A model generated the notes under the pieces. It was not told the DNA's origin and ran no database searches. It saw nothing but the letters and a program-made list of their open reading frames with translations. A stretch of DNA of 64,000 nt from Nitratireductor luteus (GTDB lineage Bacteria > Pseudomonadota > Alphaproteobacteria > Rhizobiales > Rhizobiaceae), in NCBI RefSeq assembly GCF_026162365.1, contig NZ_JAOANW010000008.1:1-64000 (forward strand), written 5' to 3'. This document shows positions 24,864 to 34,103 of the stretch, piece by piece. The position numbers were made by a program, and so were the translations under genes. How positions within the stretch are numbered: position 1 is the first letter of the stretch; every line of letters starts with the position of its first letter.

Positions 24864-27528
24864 CGGTGCCCTTATCGCGTATACCGTGACTTTCACAGTG
24901 CTCAACGCTCTCGGCGAATGAATCGACAAGGTCAAGATGCCTGCCGCCAACTGCGGCAAGGGCGCCTGCCATATCGCATTTCGCACTCTTTCCCAGATGG
25001 ACTGCAAAGTATCCACGCGGCTTCAATCGCTCTGCACCTTGGGAAAATATGGCATCGTAGATGGCGAAGCTCCGCTTCTGTCTCTCATCGACGAACGTTG
25101 CTGGCTTTTCAGAAAAATCATCGGCCTCCCAACCGGCAAACCATAGACGCATCCAATTGGCGGTATGAAACCGGGTGCTGTCAAAGAAGGGTGGCGACGT
25201 AATGATGGCGTCAAGGTCGGCGACTTCGTCCGGCCATGTGCCCGTGGCGTCCTGAAAGTATGACTTGCCCTTCGGCAGGTTTTCTCCCGCTGCTTCGCGG
25301 AGTGCGCGATCCACCTTGTTCTGTACCCGATCGATGACGCCGCGATACTCAAATTCCCCCGTCGGTGCGAAGGGCGTGATCGGGTGAGAGCGGCGGCTCA
25401 GGGCATAAGGGCGATTGCCATGAAGCACATGCAGGAGGGCAGAGAAAACAAGCGCCTCCGAGCCGGTCAAGGGCGGGTTCTTGATGAAGAACTCCCGCGC
25501 TGCGACGATCTCCTTAAGTGTTTCGGGATGAAAATAGGCCGGCAAAGGACCGTTGAAGCGAATACGGTTCAGGGAATCGAGATCAACAGACTTGGTCCGC
25601 CGCTTGCCGATATAGAGCTGGAGCGCCTCTATGACATTCTCGACAGCGCTGCAATTAACAGGTTCGAGTTTCGCACGGGATATAGCGATGGCAGCCGGGC
25701 TAATGTCAAAGCCGAAAGCGGTGTGTCCTTGCAGACGAGCCTCGAACGGGATCGATCCCACACCTGAGAACGGGTCGAGGGTGCGCCCACCTTCATTGGG
25801 CAACAGCGCGCGCGTCAATGTGTGCGCTATCGATGCTTTCAGTTTGCCTTGGTAGGAACATAGAGAATGCCAGGGATGCCCCCAATTCCTTTTCGCCATG
25901 ACGCCGCGTTGATGGGGAAGCGTCTCTCGAAACAGGTTCCACCTTTCGATACGGTGATCGGCTCGCATGCTGCTGGCTGCGCTGGCTCCGCCGACCGTCT
26001 TAACTGTCTTGGTCGTCCCGACCTGTAGCGGGCGAAACACTTGAAGGGTCTGCGAAAGCTTGCTGCCGCCCCGCGACTGACGTTCCCGCAACACGACCAG
26101 TTCGGAACGGTTGAATCCGTTTTCAGCCATAAGATCGCAGATAATGTCGTGCGTAGGCACCCCGATATCACCGTAGCATGAGTCACCCAGATCGATGGCA
26201 ACCACTGTGTCCTTGTGTGATACCGCTTTGAAGTTCTGGAGGACGACGGCCATTTCCCGGAAATAGGCTTCGACCATCATGGGGATACGCTGATCGTAGG
26301 CATCTTCCTCCAGCGCTTCGATCGTTTCGATCAGCGAAGAGGGCAACGCTCCCATTCCGTTGCCGCGTGACTTTCCAACCGTTACGTCGTTGATTCCAGA
26401 TGTAATTGCGGCGTCGCGGTAGGTTCGCAGCTGATTTTTGACGCTGAGCTGTCGCAAGAACCATAGCTCCAGCTTTGTATTCCGAAAGTAGTTCGTGCCG
26501 TTCAGATAGGGCGGACTCGTGATGATAGCGTCCACGGGAGCCGATAGATTTGCCGAAAGCTGACGCGCATCGGCCCCGATAAATTGAACCGTCCCGCTAG
26601 CGGCCTCAGCATCGATAAGATCACTGGCGATAATGCGCAAACTCTCCTGGAGCGCGGATACGAAGCATGGCCTCTCTCGGGAGAGCTCCCGCGTTGTCCT
26701 GAACCGGAGGTCACCTCTTCGAATCATCAACGAGCCGGGCACGAGGCTGCGCAGAACCGCGACCGTGAACAGTACGCCGAGCGCCGGATTGTCGACAGAG
26801 AGCTTGTCGGCTACCGTACGCGCGCGGAGGATTTGATTGAAGGATGTGTCGTCGAACGACGGTCGACCTGAGAAGGCGGCTTCGTAGGCGTTCCGTAACG
26901 TGACATCTGGAAGCTCGCTCTTGAGCGTGCGCAGTAGATCGTCGTGAATCTCAAGCAGCCGTTTGGACAGGTCTTGGCGTTTGCGTGAGGACATTGCCAG
27001 GGCTGACGCTTTCGCGCTGATAACAAACTGGCAAACCGGATTGACCTCCGCGTAGAGCCCCTTACGGCCACGCAAGGCCGACACGAGGGCGGTCGTCCCT
27101 GATCCACAGAAAGGATCGAGGATTGTCTTTGCGGTCACGGCAAACTCTGAGATGATCGATCCGACAAAGTCAGGAGAGTATCCTTCGAGATAGGGGAACC
27201 AGTCATGCAGCGGACTGCCCTTGCCGCCGCGAAAAGTCGCCTGCAAGGCTGTCCGCCTGTCAGCACCTTTTTCGTGAACGTAGCCGTTGGCGCTCTTGGC
27301 GATCAAAGCACGGACATAGGTCGCCACCGGACTTTGCGCGTGCGTGGCCGCCTGTTCGAGCTCGGCGAAAAGCTCATAACCGATGATTCGTCGGACAGTG
27401 TAGCTGCTCAAGCGCTCGACATACCCGTAGAGAGCCGCGTCGCTTTCTGGAAATGAGATAGTTAGACCCGACTTCCGCTCTCCGGACGAAGGATAATCTC
27501 TAAAATATACAGTCTTTGTAAGCTGCAT
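24826..27528 (-). CDS. Two-domain DNA methyltransferase (type II R-M)
   Basis: The 900-aa protein holds two complete methyltransferase modules. Module 1 has the AdoMet motif LDPFCGSGTT near residue 136 and the catalytic TSPPY near 334; module 2 has LDPFSGVGS near 582 and TSPPF near 774. (S/T)PP(Y/F) motifs mark N4-cytosine or N6-adenine amino methylation. Two modules in one chain are usual where an asymmetric site needs a separate modification on each strand. The HNH endonuclease gene lies convergently at its 3' end, and an unknown gene lies 116 bp upstream. Target and methylated base are unknown. Confidence 0.88.
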   Translation of the reverse strand: MQLTKTVYFRDYPSSGERKSGLTISFPESDAALYGYVERLSSYTVRRIIGYELFAELEQAATHAQSPVATYVRALIAKSANGYVHEKGADRRTALQATFRGGKGSPLHDWFPYLEGYSPDFVGSIISEFAVTAKTILDPFCGSGTTALVSALRGRKGLYAEVNPVCQFVISAKASALAMSSRKRQDLSKRLLEIHDDLLRTLKSELPDVTLRNAYEAAFSGRPSFDDTSFNQILRARTVADKLSVDNPALGVLFTVAVLRSLVPGSLMIRRGDLRFRTTRELSRERPCFVSALQESLRIIASDLIDAEAASGTVQFIGADARQLSANLSAPVDAIITSPPYLNGTNYFRNTKLELWFLRQLSVKNQLRTYRDAAITSGINDVTVGKSRGNGMGALPSSLIETIEALEEDAYDQRIPMMVEAYFREMAVVLQNFKAVSHKDTVVAIDLGDSCYGDIGVPTHDIICDLMAENGFNRSELVVLRERQSRGGSKLSQTLQVFRPLQVGTTKTVKTVGGASAASSMRADHRIERWNLFRETLPHQRGVMAKRNWGHPWHSLCSYQGKLKASIAHTLTRALLPNEGGRTLDPFSGVGSIPFEARLQGHTAFGFDISPAAIAISRAKLEPVNCSAVENVIEALQLYIGKRRTKSVDLDSLNRIRFNGPLPAYFHPETLKEIVAAREFFIKNPPLTGSEALVFSALLHVLHGNRPYALSRRSHPITPFAPTGEFEYRGVIDRVQNKVDRALREAAGENLPKGKSYFQDATGTWPDEVADLDAIITSPPFFDSTRFHTANWMRLWFAGWEADDFSEKPATFVDERQKRSFAIYDAIFSQGAERLKPRGYFAVHLGKSAKCDMAGALAAVGGRHLDLVDSFAESVEHCESHGIRDKGTVTHHQYLLFRRR

Positions 27529-27644
27529 TCTTCACCTATACTTGAAGAGTGTAACTACCATATTTGGAGAGTCGCGGCAATCGGGATTGTTCTGGCAGGC
27601 GAAAAATTTCTGCCGCCGGCTGCAAGGCAGCTATCCGGGAGGGG

Positions 27645-28373
27645 TTATCTCTTGGCGGCGGCTAGCTTCACCCCATAGTCGCGCTCGATCATGTCTACGA
27701 TTTTCACGAGCGCCCGGAAAATGCTCAACTCGTTGCTGCCAAACTGATACCAGCCGGTGACCAGCACTTCCGAGGCGAGGTCGGCAGGAACCATCTTGTA
27801 CTTACGGGTATCTTCCCCGTCGAGGAACTTGACCGGGTATCGAAAGGCGCGCCCTTCGCCCTCCCATGTCCCGCCCGGCCCGTAATTCTGGATATTGCCG
27901 TTGTAGCATTCCCCGCCGATAATCCGCTCCATCTTGATCAGAAGATCGCTGACCGGACCGATCTTCGCGCGCATCTCCTGAACGTAGAGATACCCTTTCA
28001 CCCCGTTGACGACATGGTCGCGCTGACTGCCATAATCGCCCTCGTGTTTCTGCGCCGCCTCGTCCTTCAGCATCAGGATCAGGGCATCCGGCACGCTCTC
28101 AAACTGACCCGCGCGCAATTCACCGAACGCGGCCACCTCATCCTCAACCATCGACAACCGTTCTTCCCAGCTATCCGCCAGCTCTGCGGCGCTATCCATG
28201 ATCTCCTGCCTGACAGCGGCGGCAGCGCCGAAATCCAGCGCCTGCAATTTTCTGTAAGCCTCGATCTCGGAATCGACGGCTTCCTTGACCATATCCTTGT
28301 CATCATCCCAATATTCTTTGGCAGCCGCGCGAATAGCGGCCATGATCTCTTTGGGAATGTCTAATTTCTTCAT
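27645..28373 (-). CDS. Hypothetical protein upstream of the methyltransferase
   Basis: The 242-aa acidic, mainly helical protein has a probable coiled region near residues 30-90 and a mixed C-terminal domain with GGTWEGEGRAFRYPVKFLDG. I recognise no family. It is on the same strand as the methyltransferase and 116 bp ahead of it, so it may be co-expressed and belong to the restriction locus, for example as a control or accessory factor. That role is a guess from position. Confidence 0.55.
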   Translation of the reverse strand: MKKLDIPKEIMAAIRAAAKEYWDDDKDMVKEAVDSEIEAYRKLQALDFGAAAAVRQEIMDSAAELADSWEERLSMVEDEVAAFGELRAGQFESVPDALILMLKDEAAQKHEGDYGSQRDHVVNGVKGYLYVQEMRAKIGPVSDLLIKMERIIGGECYNGNIQNYGPGGTWEGEGRAFRYPVKFLDGEDTRKYKMVPADLASEVLVTGWYQFGSNELSIFRALVKIVDMIERDYGVKLAAAKR

Positions 28374-28829
28374 GCTTGGCCCCTCATCTATGACGCTACC
28401 TCACCACGCTCGCGGCCTGCTGGCCATAGGTCATCGCGCGATGGATCGTCACCCGCATGGGGCGAAGCGCCCGGCGGTTCGGCGCGCTGCGTAGAGCCTG
28501 GCCTAAAGGAGCGCACCGAGGCGGCGAAAAAGGGATGATTGTTTGCACAACTCGCCCCTGTCTGCAGTGCCCGTGCAGGGGTGACCAACAGATGAATTGA
28601 GATACGGCTTGCGTGGTGCGCGCCTCAGGGGCACCAAGATGCGATCAAACGCTCCACATCCGCCGGTGAAAGTGGAAGGCGGTATTATGGTGAAGGCCTG
28701 CACCTCTGGCTATTTTGGAGGCTGTTGAGGGCTATAGCGTAGACGTAGTTCTCATTTTCATCGTCTGCGGCCGCCGGAACCTAGTATCCCTCGCCGCGGG
28801 CCGTGCGGGAAGGCCATGGAAAGGGAAGC
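28374..28829. other. Intergenic region before IS element, no gene seen
   Basis: About 455 bp between the hypothetical gene and the IS5-family element contain only short unsupported frames. I see no motif, clear promoter or repeat apart from the CTAG target duplication at its right end. Confidence 0.5.
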
Positions 28830-28833
28830 CTAG

Positions 28834-29676
28834 GCCGTGTGGACTCTTGGGGATTCCCAAGGGTGAGCAAATCAGATTCAAGGCTGTCTTTTGGAGGCAG
28901 CCATGGGGCTTCTGGATCGCCTGATCCTTCGCGACGAGCAGTGGGAGCGGATGTCGGCTCATATCATCGGCGATGAGCGCACGCGCGGGTCGTCGGGCCG
29001 CGACAACCGCATGTTCGTGGAAGCGGTGTTGTGGATCGTGCGTACGGGTTCGCCCTGGCGCGATCTTCCCGATGCGTTCGGCGAATGGAACAGCGTCTTT
29101 CGCCGCTTCAGCCGCTGGAGCCATAAGGGCATCTGGTGGCGCCTCTTCGAGGCGTTGTCGGACGATCCCGACTTCGAGTATCTGATCGTGGATTCCACGA
29201 TCATCCGCGCCCACCAACACGCCGCCGGCGCAAAAAAGGGGCTCAAGATCAGGCCCTTGGCCGTTCCCGCGGGGGCCTGAGCACCAAGATCCACATGGCC
29301 GTGCGCGGGCTGGGTTGTCCTGTTCGCTTCGCCCTCACGGCAGGCCAAAAAGGCGATGCGCCGCAAGCCGACACCCTGATCGCGGGCCAGCCCGCCGACT
29401 TCGTCATGGCCGATACCGCCTATGACAGTGATCGCCTGCGCAACGCCATTGCCGACAAAGGCGCCGTCGCCGTAATCCCCAACAACCCGTCCCGCGCCAA
29501 AAAGCACCCCTTGGACAAACACCTCTACGCACAACGGCATCTGATCGAATGCTGCTTCTCCAAGCTCAAGCAGTTCCGGCGCGTCGCTACACGCTTCGAG
29601 AAAACGGCCCGAAACTATCTCGCCGTTGTCACAATCGCCGCTACAATCTTATGGATCAGATAACTGTCCACACGTC
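28834..29676 (+). mobile_element. IS5-family (IS427 group) insertion sequence
   Basis: The 843-bp element has terminal repeats GCCGTGTGGAC and GTCCACACGTC (10 of 11 paired) and is flanked by CTAG on both sides (28830-28833, 29677-29680) as target duplication. It encodes a two-frame transposase. The intact ends and reading frames suggest recent activity. Confidence 0.85.
28903..29663 (+). CDS. IS5/IS427 transposase (orfA-orfB, frameshift)
   Basis: The DDE transposase is split over two frames. OrfA (28903-29280) has the N-terminal DUF4096-like domain and the first Asp in LIVDSTIIRAHQHA. OrfB continues in the next frame with GRSRGGLSTKIH, the second Asp region MADTAYDSD and the Glu region LIECCFSKLKQFRR, ending at 29663. 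An A6G4 run at 29232-29241 is the expected slippage site, where AAGAKKG changes into the QDQALGRSR frame, as is standard for this group. An ATG slightly upstream (28891) is also possible. Confidence 0.85.
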
Positions 29677-29718
29677 CTAGCAGACGACGCCATATAACGA
29701 ACCATGAGGGCACACGAT

Positions 29719-30162
29719 ATGAAGTTCTCGCATGTCAGTATGGTCGCGCGCGATGCTGATGGGCTTGCCGAGTTCTATAAGAGGATATTCGGTTGTGAAG
29801 ACCGTAGACCGCGCAAGACCATGTCGGGCGAGAAAGCCTCACGGGGCAACGGTTTGCCGAACGCCGAAATTTACTCAGCTTGGCTAACACTACCAGGCGT
29901 AGATGGCCCCTTCCTGGAGATCCTTGAGTATAACAATACCCATGATCGCCCAACTCCGTTAGTCAATGAACCAGGTTACGGGCACATATCTTTCGAGGTG
30001 GAGAACATTCAAACCACGTTCGCTGCAGTGGTTCGGGCGGGAGGAAAGCCGCTGGGCGAGATCACTGATTTTGGAACCGCCGACACCCCAAGCCTTGTGG
30101 TCTATATGCGCGATCCTGAAGGTAACGTGGTGGAACTCGAGCAGCGCTCGGGCGAGATCTAG
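29719..30162 (+). CDS. VOC/glyoxalase-family protein
   Basis: The 147-aa protein has the vicinal-oxygen-chelate fold: an opening FSHVSMVARDADGLAEFY, a metal-ligand histidine in YGHISFEV and the closing YMRDPEGNVVELEQ. Such proteins act as glyoxalases, dioxygenases or antibiotic-binding proteins. Two nearby ATGs allow a slightly longer form, but MKFSHV is the family-like start. It lies just right of the IS5 element and left of a broken glutathione transferase gene. The substrate is unknown. Confidence 0.8.
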   Translation: MKFSHVSMVARDADGLAEFYKRIFGCEDRRPRKTMSGEKASRGNGLPNAEIYSAWLTLPGVDGPFLEILEYNNTHDRPTPLVNEPGYGHISFEVENIQTTFAAVVRAGGKPLGEITDFGTADTPSLVVYMRDPEGNVVELEQRSGEI

Positions 30163-30287
30163 TCAAATAGATTGCGGTCGCCTGCCCCGGAGTATGGCAA
30201 ACCGCCTGCTCGGACGGAATGCGGTCCCGTCATTGATGCCAATTTTCGGTAGGGTGCCAATTAAAGCCCTGGCGGCAGGAACTACGA

Positions 30288-30904
30288 ATGATACTCTTTT
30301 ATACACGGAACTCCCCCTATGCACGGACCGCCCGGATTGCGCTCCGCGAGTGGGGCCTTTTGGAGGCTGTAGAGGAGCGCGCCGCCGCCAACCGTGAACC
30401 CGATAATCCGGTACTGCAATTCAGCCCGGTTGGTCGGGTTCCAACCTTGGTTCATGCCGACCTCGTCATTACCGAAGCACGAAGCGTGTTCGCTTACATC
30501 AAAGCGTTCGCCGGAGCAGGATACGCCGAGCGCCCTACCCCGTTCGACTGGGCAACCGTTGCAGAGGAAGGGCAAATTGTCGGCTTTCTCGAAGGAATCG
30601 CGTCTTGGGTACGTGAAAACCGTCGCGCAATGGAGGGGCAGTCCGACTTCCTTCTGAACGTTGAACGGGATCGCATGCTCCGCTGCCTTAATTACCTCGA
30701 CGCCCTCGCGACCAACCGGCCGTCAGTGAATTCAGGGGTGCAGCACTGGCGTCCGCCCTGGATCTGATGGACGAGCATCACTTCTGCCCCGGCTGGAAGT
30801 CGAAGAACAAGGCGCCGGCCGCTTGGTTTGGACACCAACTCGACAGCCACTCTATGCGAGAGACGGCACCTGGCGTGTGGAGGGCCGCGAAACCCAGCGA
30901 GTAA
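30288..30904 (+). pseudogene. Frameshifted glutathione S-transferase-like gene
   Basis: The N-terminal thioredoxin-fold part (FYTRNSPYARTARIALREWG and VGRVPTLVHAD) and the start of the helical domain are in one frame. Near 30726-30732 the frame shifts, and the rest (FRGAALASALDLMDE through HFCPGWKSKNKAPAAWF) continues in another frame to the stop at 30904. The combined length, about 205 aa, fits a GST. The break probably inactivates it. Neighbouring genes are also damaged, indicating relaxed selection in this stretch. Confidence 0.75.
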
Positions 30905-31024
30905 GCGCTCGGCATCCACCCGCAAGCTTCCGCTCACCAGCCTGACCTAAGGGAAAACTAAAGAACGACCCTGAACGGCCGTAAGCAATGAGCGTGACAA
31001 AAGGCTTGATTGAGCCCGATCCGG

Positions 31025-31330
31025 TCATTGCCGCCGCTCCTGCCTCGGCGGGTCGAGTTCCTCATGCAATCTATCGACGTCGCTCGACAATTCGTCGCGC
31101 TCGTTGCGCAGATCGAGAAGTTCCTCGAGCAACTCGTCGCGCGACCATCCGTCATACTCCTGCCGCAACTCATCGAGTTGCTCCGCACGATGAGCCTCGC
31201 GCGGCTTCAAGGGATTCCTTATCATCTCGTCGATCCGATCTGCGGTCGTATCCGCCGAAGCCGGCACAACGGCGATGTAGCCGACGACACACAGCGGTGC
31301 CACGATCAGGCCAGCAAACCAGCTTTTCAT
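31025..31330 (-). CDS. Small exported coiled-coil protein
   Basis: The 101-aa protein has a clear signal peptide (hydrophobic FAGLIVAPLCVVGYIAVV, cleavage after ASA) and then a charged coiled coil rich in Glu, Arg and Leu. It is probably periplasmic. The start codon shares one base with the stop of the upstream gene (TAATG), so the two are coupled. Function unknown. Confidence 0.6.
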   Translation of the reverse strand: MKSWFAGLIVAPLCVVGYIAVVPASADTTADRIDEMIRNPLKPREAHRAEQLDELRQEYDGWSRDELLEELLDLRNERDELSSDVDRLHEELDPPRQERRQ

Positions 31331-31941
31331 TAGGGGATTGTCCCGATCCGAGATTTTGACGGTCTATAGAAGAGTCCGCGCGATCTAGCAAAGGACTCCA
31401 CGGAGTCGAGTTTTGCGAACACTGGCGGGATGGCATGGTTGATCGTCCATTCTACCAGTTTTTCATCGGACATGGACAGGTCGAACCATTCCTTCTCTTC
31501 GGGCTTCCACACGACGTTTCTTGGCAAGAGTCCTTTCAGCCGCGGCGCTTCTTCAGCGATGGTGCACCAAATCTTCGCGCCAGTGCCAGTGATTGCCGGA
31601 TTGTTGCGCGCCAACTTTTCGAGGCGTCCCAGCAAAGACGCGAAGAGGAACCAGGCCCAGCGACGGGAACCAATTTCGTCGCCGTGAGCGGCGTCCAAAC
31701 GCTCGGCGACGAGCGGTATGAACTGTTCAACGGCTACTTCCTCGCCCCGACTTTTGCCTGCCGACCACATCGCAGAGAGAAGCGGAACAAGATTCTCATA
31801 GGCTACCAAGACGTGTGCCCGAGTGGCTGGGTCCATTGTCTCGAACAGTTCGGCAACGACTCGAGCATATGTCGAATCATCGAATGCGAGCATTGCCACG
31901 AACTGATTTTCCGGTTTCTTCTTTTTGAACAGTCCGAACAT
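31330..31941 (-). CDS. Hypothetical helical protein
   Basis: The 203-aa protein starts with a short basic patch (FGLFKKKKPE) and then is largely helical with many Trp residues. There is no signal peptide, membrane segment or recognisable catalytic motif. It is followed directly by the small exported coiled-coil gene through a TAATG junction. I do not recognise the family. Confidence 0.6.
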   Translation of the reverse strand: MFGLFKKKKPENQFVAMLAFDDSTYARVVAELFETMDPATRAHVLVAYENLVPLLSAMWSAGKSRGEEVAVEQFIPLVAERLDAAHGDEIGSRRWAWFLFASLLGRLEKLARNNPAITGTGAKIWCTIAEEAPRLKGLLPRNVVWKPEEKEWFDLSMSDEKLVEWTINHAIPPVFAKLDSVESFARSRGLFYRPSKSRIGTIP

Positions 31942-32146
31942 TTCTTGCCCCTCAACGATTCAGCCAAGCAGACCTTACCACGGACGGTGTTTTTCTGAGT
32001 ATGGCCGCGCTGGCGACTTCTTCCTCCCGTTCCGGAATTTCGGATACGATTGAACTATGGGGCGGCTAGGTTCCATTGTCGATTTTCCCTCCCAAAACCT
32101 GACAGTTCGCAGGCCAGGAAATTGAAGGAAGGTCAGGGCCATTGAG

Positions 32147-33144
32147 CTAGCCTGCCAGATCAAGATCAATGCTGATCGGGCAATGGTCGCTCAGACCGCG
32201 ACCATTCTGGGCGGCATCAATATCGTCTCGAGTGTATCGGCGTTCCCAGTAGGAGCCTTCGGCAAAGCCGCCCGCGAGCGCGGTATCAAGGACGATCCAG
32301 TCGATTGGCTGGGTACCCCGGCCCTTCCTGGTGGGACATAGCCGCGTCACCGTTTGGGGATGTGGGACGACCCAAGGCTCATCAATCGGGTCATCTGGGC
32401 CGACGCCGTTCATGACCTCCCACAAAGTCCCTTCGAAATTCAACTGGCGAAAGCGACGGTTGAAATCGCCTGCAATGATGAACGGGATACCGCTGTCACG
32501 TTTGACGTTGATCCAGTCCGCGAGGAGCGGAGCCTGTTTCCAAAGAGTTTGGCAATCATCATCAGAAGACGTGTGGATGTCTTTGTTCGTCGGGCAGGAC
32601 GATTTCAGATGGACGGACAGGAACCAAAACTGCTGACCATCCACTTCCAGCAATGCGCCGGTGCCTGCCCGTGCAGGACGGCCGTCGCTGTGTAGTGTAG
32701 TACCGAAAGCTCCGGAAACGGGTCGTGCTGCACAATGGTAACGCCACTGTCTTTGCGAATCGCGATCGCGGTGTAGACGTCTCCATCCCCTTCCGGGGCA
32801 TCATCGTTCTGCCAGCGGGCGGACATAACGACATCATAAGTGTCCGCCGGAAAAAGCCGCTCAAGCGCTGCCCAAGTGCCGATTTCCTGCAGCGCGATAA
32901 CGTCGGCCGGGGTTCCGTCGCGGCTGAACTGGTCACGATACTTTTCGAGCAAGGCGAAGTCCTGTGAGGTGCGCTTCGCGCTTGGAATACCGTCGAAGCT
33001 TCGCAGGTTGAAGCCTTCCTGATGGTGCAGGTCTTGAATGTTCCAGGAGCCGATCCTGAGCGTATCTGCAGCCGCGGAAGCGGACATGCTGATCGCCGCA
33101 GAGAGTGCAAGAAGCGTTATGAGGCGCATCGACTTACCCCCCAA
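32147..33144 (-). pseudogene. Frameshifted endonuclease/exonuclease/phosphatase-family protein
   Basis: The two halves of one exported EEP-family hydrolase are in different frames. The first (from 33144 or 33129) has a signal peptide and the motifs RIGSWNIQDL and VIALQEIG. The second (to 32147) has IIAGDFNRRF and LSDHCPISIDL, the usual Asp/Asn and His catalytic residues. The join is near 32650-32700, where SDGRPARAGTGALLEVDG reads on in the second frame. One indel would restore a protein of about 330 aa. It is probably inactive. Confidence 0.75.
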
Positions 33145-33992
33145 GCGATGGTCGCGGTGTAGAAAAAGCCCGTTTCTCCCAGGTCTTGGCTAAGAATACC
33201 CAGATGGACGAATTCTCCGCAAGACGCAGGAAATAGTAGCTCTAGCACCTTCGAAAGGTCCGCTACTACCGCACCCTGCTCGTTCCGTTGAGCGAGACGA
33301 ATGACTTTCTTCCACCCTCTGCGGTCGTACGACATGCATTGTCCGCACCTCTGCATCATAGTTCTTCGGGACCCGGCCACCCATATCGTCACGTGGTGCC
33401 GGGTGATCCGGCCGTCTTCGACGGTGAGGCGCAATGCGAACGGACCCTCGAAGGTTTTTCCTGTCGCGCGCACGGTCCCCGACACGCGCCCCATCAGGAT
33501 GGCGTCGGTGCCGTCGACGAGGAAGGTGTCAACGGAGGCGCGCGCATCCTCGGGCACGGTGTGCTCCATCAATTCCGTGAACTGGCCAGCGCATTCGGCG
33601 GCGGTGGACCGCGGACGGATCCAGGCGGCGGCGGGGTTCTCAACAAGCAACCAATCGACCTCGTCGGCGAAGAGCGCGACGAGCCGCCCTGTGTCCCCGT
33701 CTAGTCGAGCGGCAAGGAATTCCTGCACGACAGCCCGGGTGGCCTCGGCGACAGAACTCACATTGGTGGCGGTGGACTTGTGGCTGCGATGTGTTTGATC
33801 TTGCCAGAGAAGGGGAAAGCGATCGATTACTTCAGGGGTAATGAGTGACCAGCGATGACAGGTCACCCCCCTTCTTCGGCGGAGGTCCCGGTGGAACGAC
33901 GAAGGATTGACGTGTAACACGCACCGACTTGACGGCAACGCTGGTGACTGGTTTCCACCAGGGCCGGCCTTTCGCCGAACCATTATGCGCAT
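33117..33992 (-). CDS. SnoaL/NTF2-like domain protein with aberrant ends
   Basis: The middle of this 291-aa frame (about residues 78-210) is a SnoaL-type NTF2 fold: ATRAVVQEFLAARLDGDTG, LFADEVDWLLVENP and GPFALRLTVEDGRITRHHV. The regions before and after are basic and compositionally odd. The native gene probably covers only about 33330-33770, with the flanks read through non-coding or shifted sequence. It overlaps the start of the broken EEP gene and ends near an IS630 insertion, so it is likely degraded. Function, if any, is unknown. Confidence 0.5.
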   Translation of the reverse strand: MRIMVRRKAGPGGNQSPALPSSRCVLHVNPSSFHRDLRRRRGVTCHRWSLITPEVIDRFPLLWQDQTHRSHKSTATNVSSVAEATRAVVQEFLAARLDGDTGRLVALFADEVDWLLVENPAAAWIRPRSTAAECAGQFTELMEHTVPEDARASVDTFLVDGTDAILMGRVSGTVRATGKTFEGPFALRLTVEDGRITRHHVTIWVAGSRRTMMQRCGQCMSYDRRGWKKVIRLAQRNEQGAVVADLSKVLELLFPASCGEFVHLGILSQDLGETGFFYTATIAWGVSRCAS

Positions 33993-34103
33993 CCACGTAC
34001 CGACGTTTCCAGAGCGGGTATATTTTCGGCCTGACCGGGGCCGGAAGCTGACCGTCCGGTCGGCACATCACCACCCGGAGAGCTGCGGGCTTCTGGACGA
34101 ACG

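Noticed and set aside
33832-34074. 80-aa frame beside IS630 as the cut-off end of a gene
   Set aside because: Some residues look protein-like, but no family, start or ribosome-binding site could be identified and it overlaps the SnoaL-like frame.
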